A program made the translations under genes and the position numbers. Shown here piece after piece: positions 1 through 7,793 of a stretch of 27,541 bases of DNA (its first letter is position 1; each line of letters opens with the position of its first letter). The notes beneath the pieces were generated by a model, which ran no database searches, was not told the DNA's origin, and saw only the letters and a list, made by a program, of their open reading frames with translations. Source of the stretch: a virus; the IMG/VR virus record IMGVR_UViG_3300029286_000206, positions 1-27,541 of that record; one strand, given 5' to 3'.

Positions 1-422
1 TGACCAGGGGTTTCTGAATAACCATCATCTAAACTATTTCCATCTCCACCGTACCAATCCAAGGTAAATAAATACTTACCTTGTATTTTAGTTTTTGTTC
101 TATCCATATAGTTCATCGTTAAATTTGAAAGTCCTGAAAATTTTGTGACAGTAACAAAAGAACTAAAGGAATTCCACAACACTAAATTATGTATGTCTTC
201 TTCTTTAACGCCAGGCTCAGTACAGAAAGCATTGATAGGCATTCTCCACCAGATACCGCCATCTTCCATCATAAAATGAAATAGTGGACTTCGGTTTGGT
301 ACGCTTGCTACGCCAAATATTACACAAGAGAAATATTGGTCGTGGCTATCTTGCTGGTCTCTTAAAAAATTACCACGGACATAGCACTCAATTGGTGGTA
401 TGTTAGCATTCAACTCTGGCAT
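1..422 (-). CDS. Conserved phage protein of unknown function, 3' end cut off by the window
   Basis: Reading the minus strand from an ATG at 422 gives about 140 codons without a stop up to the window edge. The product begins MPELNANIPPIECYVRG and contains FHFMMEDGGIWWRMPINAFC near the middle. I recognise the style (an N-terminal 'PPIEC-YVR' segment, then an 'FG-V-S-P-R' and 'EDGG-W-R-PI-A' core) from conserved hypothetical proteins of aquatic phages, but I know no function. There is no signal peptide or membrane segment. The ATG shares one base with the stop of the RuvC-like gene upstream (TAATG), which fixes the start and suggests translational coupling. Position at the end of the replication module suggests a DNA-metabolism or early accessory role; that is inference only. 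Confidence 0.75.
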   Translation of the reverse strand, partial: MPELNANIPPIECYVRGNFLRDQQDSHDQYFSCVIFGVASVPNRSPLFHFMMEDGGIWWRMPINAFCTEPGVKEEDIHNLVLWNSFSSFVTVTKFSGLSNLTMNYMDRTKTKIQGKYLFTLDWYGGDGNSLDDGYSETPG

Positions 423-997
423 TATTCCTCAATTTTCATTGCTTTATTCCAGTTATTAATAGCCCAGTGGCCGATACCACAAGCATCAGCAACGTCATTA
501 TCGTTAACAATTTTATCATAGTTGATTTCAATTAGTTTTATGGTCCTTTCTTTTCTAATTTGTCTTTCATAAGACTTATACCAAGAGTCCGACTTCCCTG
601 GATTTTTTGTTCTAATATCTATCTGTTCTTCTTTTGTTAATCTTTTATTGCCTAAATAGTTTTGCCAAGTTATTGGTGCTACAGTTCCTATAATCTTTGT
701 TCCAGTTAATCCTGCTGCGCCTAATAGTGCTCCTTGAACTAGTGCTAGATCTGCAGCAGTTTTAGGGCTATTCATAAATACTGTGTGTTCAATTACAATT
801 GCCTGAAATCCACCAGAATATTCGAAAAATGCTTTTGTTTTTGCACACGCATCCATTACTTTTTTATAGTTTGTATTTCCTTCAAATTTTATTTTTCCAA
901 CTGTGGTAAGTTTTTTATTGTCAAATAATGCAAAAGCAAGACTTGTGGTGCTTGCATCAATAGCACAAATTGTTTTAGGTTCACCATTGTTGTTCAT
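422..997 (-). CDS. RuvC-like Holliday junction resolvase / RNase H-fold nuclease
   Basis: A 191-residue protein with the RuvC-type acidic tetrad. ICAIDAS near the N-terminus gives Asp14, AIVIEH gives Glu70, and DNDVADACGI near the C-terminus gives Asp168 and Asp171. This spacing matches the RNase H-fold resolvase family, which cuts branched DNA intermediates as a dimer. Length is close to bacterial RuvC (about 170). In a phage the likely role is resolving recombination or replication junctions before packaging. The start was set at the ATG at 997, about 10 bases after AAGGGG; a TTG two codons upstream (1003) is possible but lies only four bases from that site. The gene overlaps the zinc-finger gene before it by 17 bases. 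The family call is firm; exact substrate preference is not visible. Confidence 0.85.
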   Translation of the reverse strand: MNNNGEPKTICAIDASTTSLAFALFDNKKLTTVGKIKFEGNTNYKKVMDACAKTKAFFEYSGGFQAIVIEHTVFMNSPKTAADLALVQGALLGAAGLTGTKIIGTVAPITWQNYLGNKRLTKEEQIDIRTKNPGKSDSWYKSYERQIRKERTIKLIEINYDKIVNDNDVADACGIGHWAINNWNKAMKIEE

Positions 998-1274
998 AAT
1001 CAATAAACCCCTTTATTTGTTTTAACATTTTATCTACTTCTTTTTTATTCACATTACAATTAGAACAAAACCCATGATCATTATAAATTGAAAGTTTTTC
1101 TCCACAACCACCTAAACAAAATCTTTTTTTACCTTTTCTTTTTTGTCTTCTATTTATCTGATATCTTTCTTCTATCTTTATCTTTGTTGCAATCTTTCTA
1201 CAATCATCTCCACAATAAATTTGATAACTTACTCTTGGTTTAAATTGTATATCGCATCTTTCACATTTTTTCAC
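981..1274 (-). CDS. Small double zinc-finger protein
   Basis: A 97-residue basic protein with two four-cysteine sites: Cys4, Cys7, Cys21, Cys25, and then Cys53, Cys57, Cys70, Cys73. A lysine/arginine-rich segment (about residues 41-52) lies between them. The YCGDDCRK segment resembles small zinc-binding proteins found repeatedly in phage replication modules. A nucleic-acid-binding role is likely from the Cys sites and charge, but no specific target can be named. The start codon is GTG at 1274, preceded by AAAAGGAC about 10 bases upstream. The gene starts five bases after the stop of the Cas4-like nuclease gene and runs into the RuvC-like gene, so it is translated in the same operon. Confidence 0.75.
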   Translation of the reverse strand: MKKCERCDIQFKPRVSYQIYCGDDCRKIATKIKIEERYQINRRQKRKGKKRFCLGGCGEKLSIYNDHGFCSNCNVNKKEVDKMLKQIKGFIDYEQQW

Positions 1275-1279
1275 ATCAG

Positions 1280-2140
1280 TTAGTCCTTTTCATCTTCTAA
1301 CAATACTAAAGGTTTAATTTTAATAGTTCCTTTTCCTGCTTCAGCGCAGGCTTTTTGAATTGGGCATACCTTGCAAATTTTTGAATTTGAACGATAAGGC
1401 ACCTGTGGCAATTCTTTATCTTGCCAATTTTTATAAACCATTCTCATCCAGTCAAAGGCTTGCTCTACCCAATTACGATAATGGTCATTAACAACCACTG
1501 GCAAAGTAAGTAATTCATGATTGTTTTTATTTTCATAAATCATTACACCCTTACGAATTTTCCAAACCTTCATATACATTAGTAATTGCATTAAGTGACC
1601 CATTTTAGGTTTTCTACTTATTTTTTTATACTCAAAATCATCATTTCTTATTGTTTTAATTTCACCAACAAGTCTCTCACCTTTATAATCAATCATGACA
1701 TCGCCATATCCATCAAAAGGTGGATCATCAATCTTAACTCTAAACTCCATTGCTGGATGAGTTTGTTTATTATATTTTCTTGGCTCTGGATCAAATTCTA
1801 AATCTTGTGCAAGTAAGCCAGAGGCTTCTATTGCTTCTTGAATTCTTCCATGTCCAAGGCTTCCTTGCGTTCTATTTGCTACACCAATTGCATCTGAATT
1901 ATCATAAAATATTTGACCATCAAATGCTAAATACCAATACCTTGGACACTCTCCTGAGCCATAGGTTAGGTTAGATGCTGAGAAGTTATTTTTCTTAGTA
2001 AACTTTGGTTTTGTTTTAGTAAGATAACCAGCATTTATAGCAGTTGCCAAACCTTCAACAAGGTTTTCATCTTCTTCACTATTTCTTTTTTTCTTTTTGG
2101 TATCTTTAATCATAATCTGGTTTAATAGGTTTTTAGCCAC
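1280..2140 (-). CDS. Cas4/RecB-like PD-(D/E)XK exonuclease with iron-sulphur cysteines
   Basis: A 286-residue protein with the hallmarks of the Cas4/AddB-type nuclease family: one upstream cysteine (Cys65 in ECPRYWYL) and three near the C-terminus (Cys256, Cys259, Cys265 in KICKVCPIQKAC), enough to hold a 4Fe-4S cluster. The catalytic core shows His97 (GHGRIQEA), Asp147 (GYGDVMI), Glu160-Ile-Lys162 (VGEIKT) and a QLLMYM motif with Gln185 and Tyr189. Family members digest DNA ends from single strands; in this phage it could process ends for recombination with the RecA-like protein. The N-terminal 50 residues are lysine-rich and of low complexity. The start is a GTG at 2140 preceded by AAAGGA at good spacing and, further up, a TATAAT box. 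Confidence 0.85.
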   Translation of the reverse strand: MAKNLLNQIMIKDTKKKKRNSEEDENLVEGLATAINAGYLTKTKPKFTKKNNFSASNLTYGSGECPRYWYLAFDGQIFYDNSDAIGVANRTQGSLGHGRIQEAIEASGLLAQDLEFDPEPRKYNKQTHPAMEFRVKIDDPPFDGYGDVMIDYKGERLVGEIKTIRNDDFEYKKISRKPKMGHLMQLLMYMKVWKIRKGVMIYENKNNHELLTLPVVVNDHYRNWVEQAFDWMRMVYKNWQDKELPQVPYRSNSKICKVCPIQKACAEAGKGTIKIKPLVLLEDEKD

Positions 2141-2162
2141 GTTTCATCCTTTGTTTATATTA

Positions 2163-2171
2163 ATTATAGCA
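2163..2171 (-). promoter_or_regulatory. Extended -10 promoter candidate before the Cas4-like gene
   Basis: On the minus strand the gap before the Cas4-like gene contains TGCTATAATTAA, that is a perfect TATAAT with an upstream TGN extension. No convincing -35 is present (TTAAAT at 19-base spacing is the nearest). It sits in a 33-base gap between genes that are otherwise nearly contiguous. The predicted transcript would have a short leader containing AAAGGA. Confidence 0.5.
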
Positions 2172-2173
2172 GG

Positions 2174-2479
2174 TTAGCGCATTATGTATTTAAGCGCTGA
2201 TACCAAATCGTTTATTGCTTGTGCTGCTGTAAAGTATATGTTTTTCTTTGCCCTGTCGGATTTGTCAACATTGGCCATCCAAGTGGCTTTAAAAGACATC
2301 TTTGCTGCAATGGCTTGTAGTCTTACTATCTCAACGCTAGCAATATTAAGAGGAACATCTGGCTTAATAATTAATTTAGCAATCATTGTTAAAGCAGTTG
2401 TTAATTCTTCATCTTGCATATAGTCAGCAATTTCGCTTAACCCATTAATCATATCTATTGTTGTTTGTTTTTGTTCCAT
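2174..2479 (-). CDS. Hypothetical helical phage protein
   Basis: A 101-residue protein without cysteines, signal peptide or membrane span. It looks mostly alpha-helical. A central PDVPLN segment precedes 'IVRLQAIAAK', and the C-terminus has KKNIYFTAAQAINDLVSALK, which looks amphipathic. I recall similar short proteins encoded near RecA-like genes in phages, with no known function. Its ATG shares a base with the stop of the oxygenase gene upstream (TAATG), indicating coupled translation. The gene is followed by the promoter-like TATAAT box, so it may be the last cistron of one transcription unit. Confidence 0.7.
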   Translation of the reverse strand: MEQKQTTIDMINGLSEIADYMQDEELTTALTMIAKLIIKPDVPLNIASVEIVRLQAIAAKMSFKATWMANVDKSDRAKKNIYFTAAQAINDLVSALKYIMR

Positions 2480-3033
2480 TAAACTATCCTATCAAATCTT
2501 ATAAGTAAAACTTTTACAAATTCTCCATCTTTAAAAATTATTCTTGGTCTTGAATGATATTGCTTAACTCCATCAAAAACCAATATAGAGTTTTTTTTCA
2601 TAACGTATTCAGTATTATCTATTATAACTGGCCAATCAATATTAGAATCAAGTTGATAATCAACAATAATGTGTTCTGCTGTGCTTGGATTATCTCTGTG
2701 TTCTGGTAGTTTTGGATTTCCATATTTTAAACTATACTCTGCATATGATGTAGAATTTGTATAAATATAATTATCAAAACCATTTGACTTTAGTGAAGTT
2801 AAAAAAGAATCAATAATATCATTATCTAATTCAAAACAATGAACTAAAGATCTTCCTGTAAAACTATTAACAATTTTAGTTAATTTTGTTTTATCTCCAT
2901 TTTTATCAAAATCTCCTACAAAAGTTGGTAACTCTTCCATGTATTTAAATGCTTTTTGATTAATTCTTTCAATTTGTTCTTTTGATAAAATATTATCAAT
3001 AAGTATGTTATTTATTAATTTACTATGTTCCAT
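2479..3033 (-). CDS. 2-oxoglutarate/Fe(II)-dependent oxygenase-like protein
   Basis: A 184-residue protein with the iron-binding facial triad of the prolyl-4-hydroxylase-like oxygenase superfamily: His112-Arg-Asp114 (PEHRD) and distal His160 in QYHSRPR, with Arg162 or Arg164 placed to bind the 2-oxoglutarate carboxylate. The strands around them (AEYSLKYG, IIVDYQL, SILVFDG, VKVLLIRF) fit the double-stranded beta-helix. Such enzymes are frequent in aquatic phages; substrates are mostly unknown and could be a protein side chain, nucleotide or DNA base. It is tightly placed between a small nuclease gene and a hypothetical gene. A TATAAT box lies seven bases before the ATG, so a leaderless transcript is possible; GAGGGGG about 12 bases upstream is an alternative ribosome-binding site. 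Confidence 0.75.
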   Translation of the reverse strand: MEHSKLINNILIDNILSKEQIERINQKAFKYMEELPTFVGDFDKNGDKTKLTKIVNSFTGRSLVHCFELDNDIIDSFLTSLKSNGFDNYIYTNSTSYAEYSLKYGNPKLPEHRDNPSTAEHIIVDYQLDSNIDWPVIIDNTEYVMKKNSILVFDGVKQYHSRPRIIFKDGEFVKVLLIRFDRIV

Positions 3034-3039
3034 AATTTT

Positions 3040-3045
3040 ATTATA
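3040..3045 (-). promoter_or_regulatory. TATAAT box immediately upstream of the oxygenase ATG
   Basis: Minus-strand GGGTATAATAAAATTATG places a perfect -10 hexamer so that the usual start point (about seven bases downstream) falls on the A of the ATG at 3033. The hexamer overlaps the stop codon of the preceding gene (GTATAA), so chance is a real alternative. No -35 or TGN extension was found. Confidence 0.3.
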
Positions 3046-3331
3046 CCCCCTCTGTTAATTGTTCTAGCATGTCCATTTCAATTATAGCAAGTCTTACTTT
3101 TGTATTGCCTTCTCCAAGAATAACAACTATTGCTGGAGACTTGTCTCTGCCAGCCTGTATGGAGTCTGTAACAACTTTGGACCAAACATCTTTATTAAGG
3201 GTAAATGATTTGCTTGCTTCTTTAAAATCAACAACAAAATCTCTCCAAGTTGCATCACCTTTTTGAGTGTTGCGACCAGAATTTTTATGTTGCTTTGCAC
3301 CAATTCTTTTTGACTCATTCTTTTCACTCAT
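3041..3331 (-). CDS. Small PD-(D/E)XK-like nuclease / resolvase-like protein
   Basis: A 96-residue basic protein. After a lysine-rich N-terminus it shows KGDATW with Asp26, then FVVDFKEAS giving Asp35-Phe-Lys37, then a helix 'LNKDVWSKVVTDSIQAGRDKSPAIVVIL'-like region (residues 45-72). The order glycine-Asp, beta-strand with D-x-K, helix, and a second strand is that of minimal PD-(D/E)XK folds such as archaeal Hjc-type resolvases and small phage endonucleases. The assignment is by pattern only and the protein is short for the fold, so it could be an inactive or accessory form. The ATG overlaps the end of the upstream zinc-ribbon gene by eight bases, with AAGGA about eight bases upstream. Confidence 0.55.
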   Translation of the reverse strand: MSEKNESKRIGAKQHKNSGRNTQKGDATWRDFVVDFKEASKSFTLNKDVWSKVVTDSIQAGRDKSPAIVVILGEGNTKVRLAIIEMDMLEQLTEGV

Positions 3332-3509
3332 TAATAAAATCCTTTTTCTTTTTCTTTTGTGGAATTAATCCAACTTTTGAAACATGTTTTTTTGAACACA
3401 TCCATGTTGCATCCCCCGATTCAATCCAATATCTTAAAGATGTTACTTCTTCTTGACAAGTTTTACAAGGAAACTTACCAGGATATACAGAAAATTTTTT
3501 ATCAAGCAT
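3324..3509 (-). CDS. Small zinc-ribbon-like protein
   Basis: A 61-residue protein with FPCKTC (Cys15, Cys18) and WMCSKKH (Cys38, His42), consistent with a single zinc site of the CxxC...CxxxH type. The C-terminus carries five consecutive lysines. I recognise the 'FPCKTC-EV-SLR-W...TWMCS-KHVSKV' pattern as a recurring small phage protein next to RecA-like genes, without known function; nucleic-acid binding is plausible. It overlaps the RecA-like gene by eight bases at its start and the small nuclease gene by eight bases at its end. This tight coupling suggests matched amounts of the three products. Confidence 0.7.
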   Translation of the reverse strand: MLDKKFSVYPGKFPCKTCQEEVTSLRYWIESGDATWMCSKKHVSKVGLIPQKKKKKDFINE

Positions 3510-4515
3510 TAATTATTTTTGACTTAAGTTGCTCTTGCAATTCTAAGTCTTCCTTAACCCTATTAATAAACCCATCACGACCTTGTACTTTTGTTCCGTC
3601 ATCTAACTGATACCATGCGCCAGTTCTATTAACTAGTCCCATTGATTCTGCGGTATCAACTAAATCTCCTATTGCATCAATACCAATATTGTCACCTCTA
3701 AAATAAAAATCATACTCACCAGATTGGAACCCTGGAGAGGTTTTAGAGAATTGTAGTTCCCAACGAATTTTTCTACCAATTTTTTCTTCAATTAATTTAT
3801 CTCCAATCTTAATCTTTCCTTTAATTGCTTGATTTTCTGACTCAGAAGAAAATAACTTAATTACACAAGATGAGTAAAACTTCGTAGCCTGACCGCCAGA
3901 AGGCTGTTGACTTGTGTACATCGCATTAATATTATTTCGTGATTGAGAAATAAGGACCAATAGTGTTGGTTTAACTTTATTATTAGCATAGTTTAACATT
4001 TTCCAAGCATTACTAAAGTCACGAGACTCTGCACCAATTTGTTTAGTATTTTCAAGAGCCTTCATTTCGTCTGAATCTTTTTCAAAATATATTGCAGGAA
4101 GCATTGATGTAATGGAATCCACAACAATTAAATCCACTCCAGCATTCATAAGCCCAACGCCGACATCCACCATGTCACTAATAGTTCGTGCCTGTGAATA
4201 AATTAATTTTGTTGGATCTACTCCAAGTTGTTTTGCCCAATCTTCTGAGTAAGACATTTCAGAATCAATCCATGCACAAACCTTGCCTTCTTTTTGTGCT
4301 AAAGCAATCATTTGTAGACACATAGATGATTTAGCAGATGACTTACTGCCCCATATAAGAACTTGTCTCCCGTATGGCAATCCCCCGCCTAGGGCACGAT
4401 TCAAACCAAAACTTGGAGTTGGTTGATACTCAAAGGTAATTCCTTCTCCTGTCCCAAGACGCTTTCTAATTCTTGGGTCTAACTGTGCTAGTACATCTTG
4501 TATATTAACTGACAT
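3502..4515 (-). CDS. recA: Phage RecA-like recombinase ATPase
   Basis: A 337-residue RecA-fold protein (E. coli RecA is about 350). The opening 'TPSFGLNRALGGGLPYGRQVLIWG' region (residues 33-56) is the usual RecA lead-in. The P-loop is GSKSSAKSS (residues 56-64, Lys62), Walker B is LIVVD (Asp133), and IDSEMS (Glu86) occupies the position of RecA's DAEH segment. SQSRNN and the loop after it match motif C and the DNA-binding loop region. It should pair homologous DNA in phage recombination. The P-loop has Ala61 where nearly all family members have Gly. GGAGGATG lies just before the ATG, which overlaps the polymerase stop by 11 bases. The C-terminal third differs from bacterial RecA, as expected for phage versions. 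Confidence 0.85.
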   Translation of the reverse strand: MSVNIQDVLAQLDPRIRKRLGTGEGITFEYQPTPSFGLNRALGGGLPYGRQVLIWGSKSSAKSSMCLQMIALAQKEGKVCAWIDSEMSYSEDWAKQLGVDPTKLIYSQARTISDMVDVGVGLMNAGVDLIVVDSITSMLPAIYFEKDSDEMKALENTKQIGAESRDFSNAWKMLNYANNKVKPTLLVLISQSRNNINAMYTSQQPSGGQATKFYSSCVIKLFSSESENQAIKGKIKIGDKLIEEKIGRKIRWELQFSKTSPGFQSGEYDFYFRGDNIGIDAIGDLVDTAESMGLVNRTGAWYQLDDGTKVQGRDGFINRVKEDLELQEQLKSKIINA

Positions 4516-7500
4516 TTACATCCTCCATGATTACCGTGCCATCTTTGGTTTTACCAAAACTAAATTTATATGACTTACCTTCTTCAATATGCATATACGC
4601 TTTTGGAAATGCAGTAGGAAATACTGTTACTGAATGCAAGTCTCTTGAAGTATCTGCCAAGGTTAAAGAAGCCATTTTTTTTCCAGCCTTTGTTATTCTT
4701 GATTTAAATGAAACAACAAACATTTCATCTTCTGTATAAGGCAATTGCTTATAACTTAAAAACTTAACGAGTGCATTTGATGATCCTTTTACTTCATCAA
4801 TAGGAACTGCAGAAACAATCCTGTTATCATTAGCAAGAACCAAATAAGTACGACCCGTCTCAATAGTAGTTCCTTCTTCATCAAATATACCAACACTCCC
4901 AGTTTTGTCCAAAATTTCAACTCGTGACCAGCCCTTCCCTCGTTTAATTGATTTTACCATACTCATTAAGATAAAAGATCCCTTTTCTTCAAAATCTTCA
5001 ATTGACTGAATAAATGCATAATAATGCGACGGAATAGAAATGTTAAACTCTGGAAGATTTAAATACTCATAAAGATTTTCTTTAATATCTTCATCGTTAC
5101 GTGGGTTATCAGAAAACGTTGCAGCACCAGTTAGTCTGAGTGCATTTAACGCTCTACTGTTTACACCATTACCCTTTGTAAAAGTAAATTCTTCAAGTTG
5201 TTTATAACTATTAAAAGGTCTTGCATCAATATATTTTTGTGCAATGTTATTTGAAATAAACTTGATGCCAGTTAATCCAAAGCGAATTCCTTTGCCTTCA
5301 ATTTTAAAATCCAAGTCTGAGTCATTGATATGGGGCAATTTAACTGATATGCCCATGCGTTTTGCTTCAATTAAATATTCTGTTCTGCCATCTTTGTCTT
5401 TTTCATTTTTAAGAAGGGCAAACATAAATTCAAGAGGATAGTAATACTTTAACCACGCCGTCCAATACGAGAGAGTAGAGTAAGCAACTGCGTGGCTTTT
5501 GTTAAACGAGTATCCCGCATGCTCCTCAAAGTCGTGCCAAAGGTCCAAGGCTTTATTAGGAGATATGTACTTACTCGCCCCAGCAACAAACCTATCTTGA
5601 AATATATTGAACTCTTTTGCATCTTTTTTCTTTCCAATAATCTTACGAACCTTGTCAGCCTCTGCCATTGTCATTCCACCAAGATAAACGCAAGCCTGCA
5701 TAACCTGTTCCTGATAAAGAATACACCCATATGTATCATCTGTAAACTCTTTCATAGTTTGATGAATGTAAGAAACATTTTGCTTACCGTGTTTACGAGC
5801 AATATAATCTTTTCCAATAGTGTTCATTGCTCCTGGACGCACCAGTGCGTTAGATGCTGCTAATTCGTTAAAATTCTTTACACCCATCTTTACTAAAAGG
5901 TTTGTATATGGGGTTGCTTCACACTGGAATACGCCCTTGGTATATCCATCTGAAAGCATTTCATATACCTTGGGATCTGCCATATCAAGAGATAAAAGAT
6001 CAATATCTTTATAATGATTTTGTTTAACCATATCAATGCAATCTTTTACTACGCTTAAAGTTTTAAGACCAAGTGCATCAATTTTTATAAGACCAATTTT
6101 TTCAGCCTCTTGCATGTCAATACCAACAACTGGAATGCGATTATCAGATCCAGGAGAAGAACGAGTTTCCAACGGCGCATACCTAAAGATTGGATTTTTA
6201 CTAGTAACAACTCCTGCAGCGTGAATACCAGTACCCCTAATGCGACCACGTAATTGTTCTCCATAAATCTCCACTTCTGGATATTTTTCTCTAAACGATA
6301 ATGTAGTTTTAGACGTACAGTATTCATCCCATGTATCAACAAGTTTTAAAACTTTATTAACATCTGTTAATGGAATATCTAATATTCGTGCAACATCTCT
6401 TACTACACCTTTATCTTTAAACTGCAAAAATGTTGCAATAGATGCAACGTGCCTATATTGTCTAACTAAATAATCTTTTACTTCATCACGACGAGTATCT
6501 TGAATGTCTGTATCAATATCTGGAAAATCATTACGTTCTGGATTAATAAAACGGAAGAATAATAGTCCATGCTCTAATGGATCAACATCCGTAATACCAA
6601 GAAGATAACAAACCAAAGAACCAGCAGAAGATCCACGTCCTGGACCAACTAAGATTCCTTCTTTCTTTGCCCAAGAAATCATATTTTGAACTACCAAGAA
6701 ATATGGTGCAAACTTTTTATCACGAATAATCTCAAGTTCTTCCATTAAACGAACTTCATAAACATCATTGCCTAGCCAGTTAGGATTTAATCTTTTTTCT
6801 TCTAAAGAAGCAAATGCTAGGTTTGCTAGTTCTTGATCAGGATTTTTATATTGAACTGGTAGTAAGTCTAAACCATCTTTAATGTCATAGTCTTCTACTG
6901 TATCTGCTAGTAATAGTGTGTTTGAGTATATGTCTTCCCTATCAATACCCTGTTTTTCCATTGCTGCTTTAATCTCTTCATACGAAAGTAGATGAATCTC
7001 AAACTTGTTAAATGTTATATCCCTGTCTTTGCCATATAAGTAGTCTAGTCTTTCCATCATAGAAGAGCATTTTTTAGACTTTGCATATGTTGTATCTTTT
7101 TGTACTTTGGCATGAGTATTCATTAAAAGTTTAAATTCTTGAATATCTTTTTGTGATTCGTCAACATGGTGACAATCTGGCGTAACTACGGCTTTAATAT
7201 TAAATTCATCAGCAAGATCAATAAGATATTTATTTATTTCTGGTGTGTTGTGTGGCATAACTTCAATATAGTAATCGCTACCAAAATTATCTTTAAACCA
7301 TTTAATGTGTTTTTTAGCAAGTGCAAACTCTTGCTCTTCTAATGCTTTAACAATAACGCTACTAGGACAAGCAGATGTTACAATAATCCCTTCTTTGTAT
7401 TTTTGAAGAATCTCAAAATCAAACCTTGGTTTTTTAAAAAATCCATCTGTCCATGCAATTTCGCTAATCTTGTTAAGATTTTCTAAACCTTTTTGGTTCT

Positions 7501-7792
7501 TGGCTAGAAGGATGATGTGATTATAAACAAGATCTTGTTGACCTGTTCTTTCAGACTTATCTCTTTTATCTGATATGTCTGCACACATGTATCCTTCTAG
7601 ACCAAGGATTGGCTTAATACCCTTTTCTTTTGCAGAACGGTAAAACTCTCTGTGACCAGAAAGTGAACCGTGATCTGTAATTGCAAGAGCATTCATACCC
7701 AACTTGCTAGCACGGTCTACATACTCTTGTGGAGTTGCTATGCCGTCAAATAGGGAGTAGTGAGTATGAACATGTAAGCCTACGTAGTTCAT
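4505..7792 (-). CDS. dnaE: DnaE-type DNA polymerase III alpha subunit
   Basis: A 1095-residue C-family polymerase, near the bacterial length of about 1160. PHP domain residues 1-270 keep a full set of likely metal ligands: His7, His9, Asp15, His41, Glu66, His92, Cys142, Asp206 and His208. The palm has GPGRGSSAGS (383-392), PDIDTD (424-429) and IKIDALGLKTLS with Asp572. Fingers and thumb follow, with HAGYSFNKSHAVAYS around 758-772, and a helix-hairpin-helix-like stretch near 870-890. Two OB-like segments end the protein (about 935-1000 and 1025-1095), the second matching the usual DnaE OB position. It would replicate phage DNA with the neighbouring helicase and primase. An intact PHP suggests built-in 3'-5' exonuclease activity. 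The start ATG lies one base after the upstream stop. Confidence 0.95.
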   Translation of the reverse strand: MNYVGLHVHTHYSLFDGIATPQEYVDRASKLGMNALAITDHGSLSGHREFYRSAKEKGIKPILGLEGYMCADISDKRDKSERTGQQDLVYNHIILLAKNQKGLENLNKISEIAWTDGFFKKPRFDFEILQKYKEGIIVTSACPSSVIVKALEEQEFALAKKHIKWFKDNFGSDYYIEVMPHNTPEINKYLIDLADEFNIKAVVTPDCHHVDESQKDIQEFKLLMNTHAKVQKDTTYAKSKKCSSMMERLDYLYGKDRDITFNKFEIHLLSYEEIKAAMEKQGIDREDIYSNTLLLADTVEDYDIKDGLDLLPVQYKNPDQELANLAFASLEEKRLNPNWLGNDVYEVRLMEELEIIRDKKFAPYFLVVQNMISWAKKEGILVGPGRGSSAGSLVCYLLGITDVDPLEHGLLFFRFINPERNDFPDIDTDIQDTRRDEVKDYLVRQYRHVASIATFLQFKDKGVVRDVARILDIPLTDVNKVLKLVDTWDEYCTSKTTLSFREKYPEVEIYGEQLRGRIRGTGIHAAGVVTSKNPIFRYAPLETRSSPGSDNRIPVVGIDMQEAEKIGLIKIDALGLKTLSVVKDCIDMVKQNHYKDIDLLSLDMADPKVYEMLSDGYTKGVFQCEATPYTNLLVKMGVKNFNELAASNALVRPGAMNTIGKDYIARKHGKQNVSYIHQTMKEFTDDTYGCILYQEQVMQACVYLGGMTMAEADKVRKIIGKKKDAKEFNIFQDRFVAGASKYISPNKALDLWHDFEEHAGYSFNKSHAVAYSTLSYWTAWLKYYYPLEFMFALLKNEKDKDGRTEYLIEAKRMGISVKLPHINDSDLDFKIEGKGIRFGLTGIKFISNNIAQKYIDARPFNSYKQLEEFTFTKGNGVNSRALNALRLTGAATFSDNPRNDEDIKENLYEYLNLPEFNISIPSHYYAFIQSIEDFEEKGSFILMSMVKSIKRGKGWSRVEILDKTGSVGIFDEEGTTIETGRTYLVLANDNRIVSAVPIDEVKGSSNALVKFLSYKQLPYTEDEMFVVSFKSRITKAGKKMASLTLADTSRDLHSVTVFPTAFPKAYMHIEEGKSYKFSFGKTKDGTVIMEDVNVS

Positions 7793-7793
7793 C

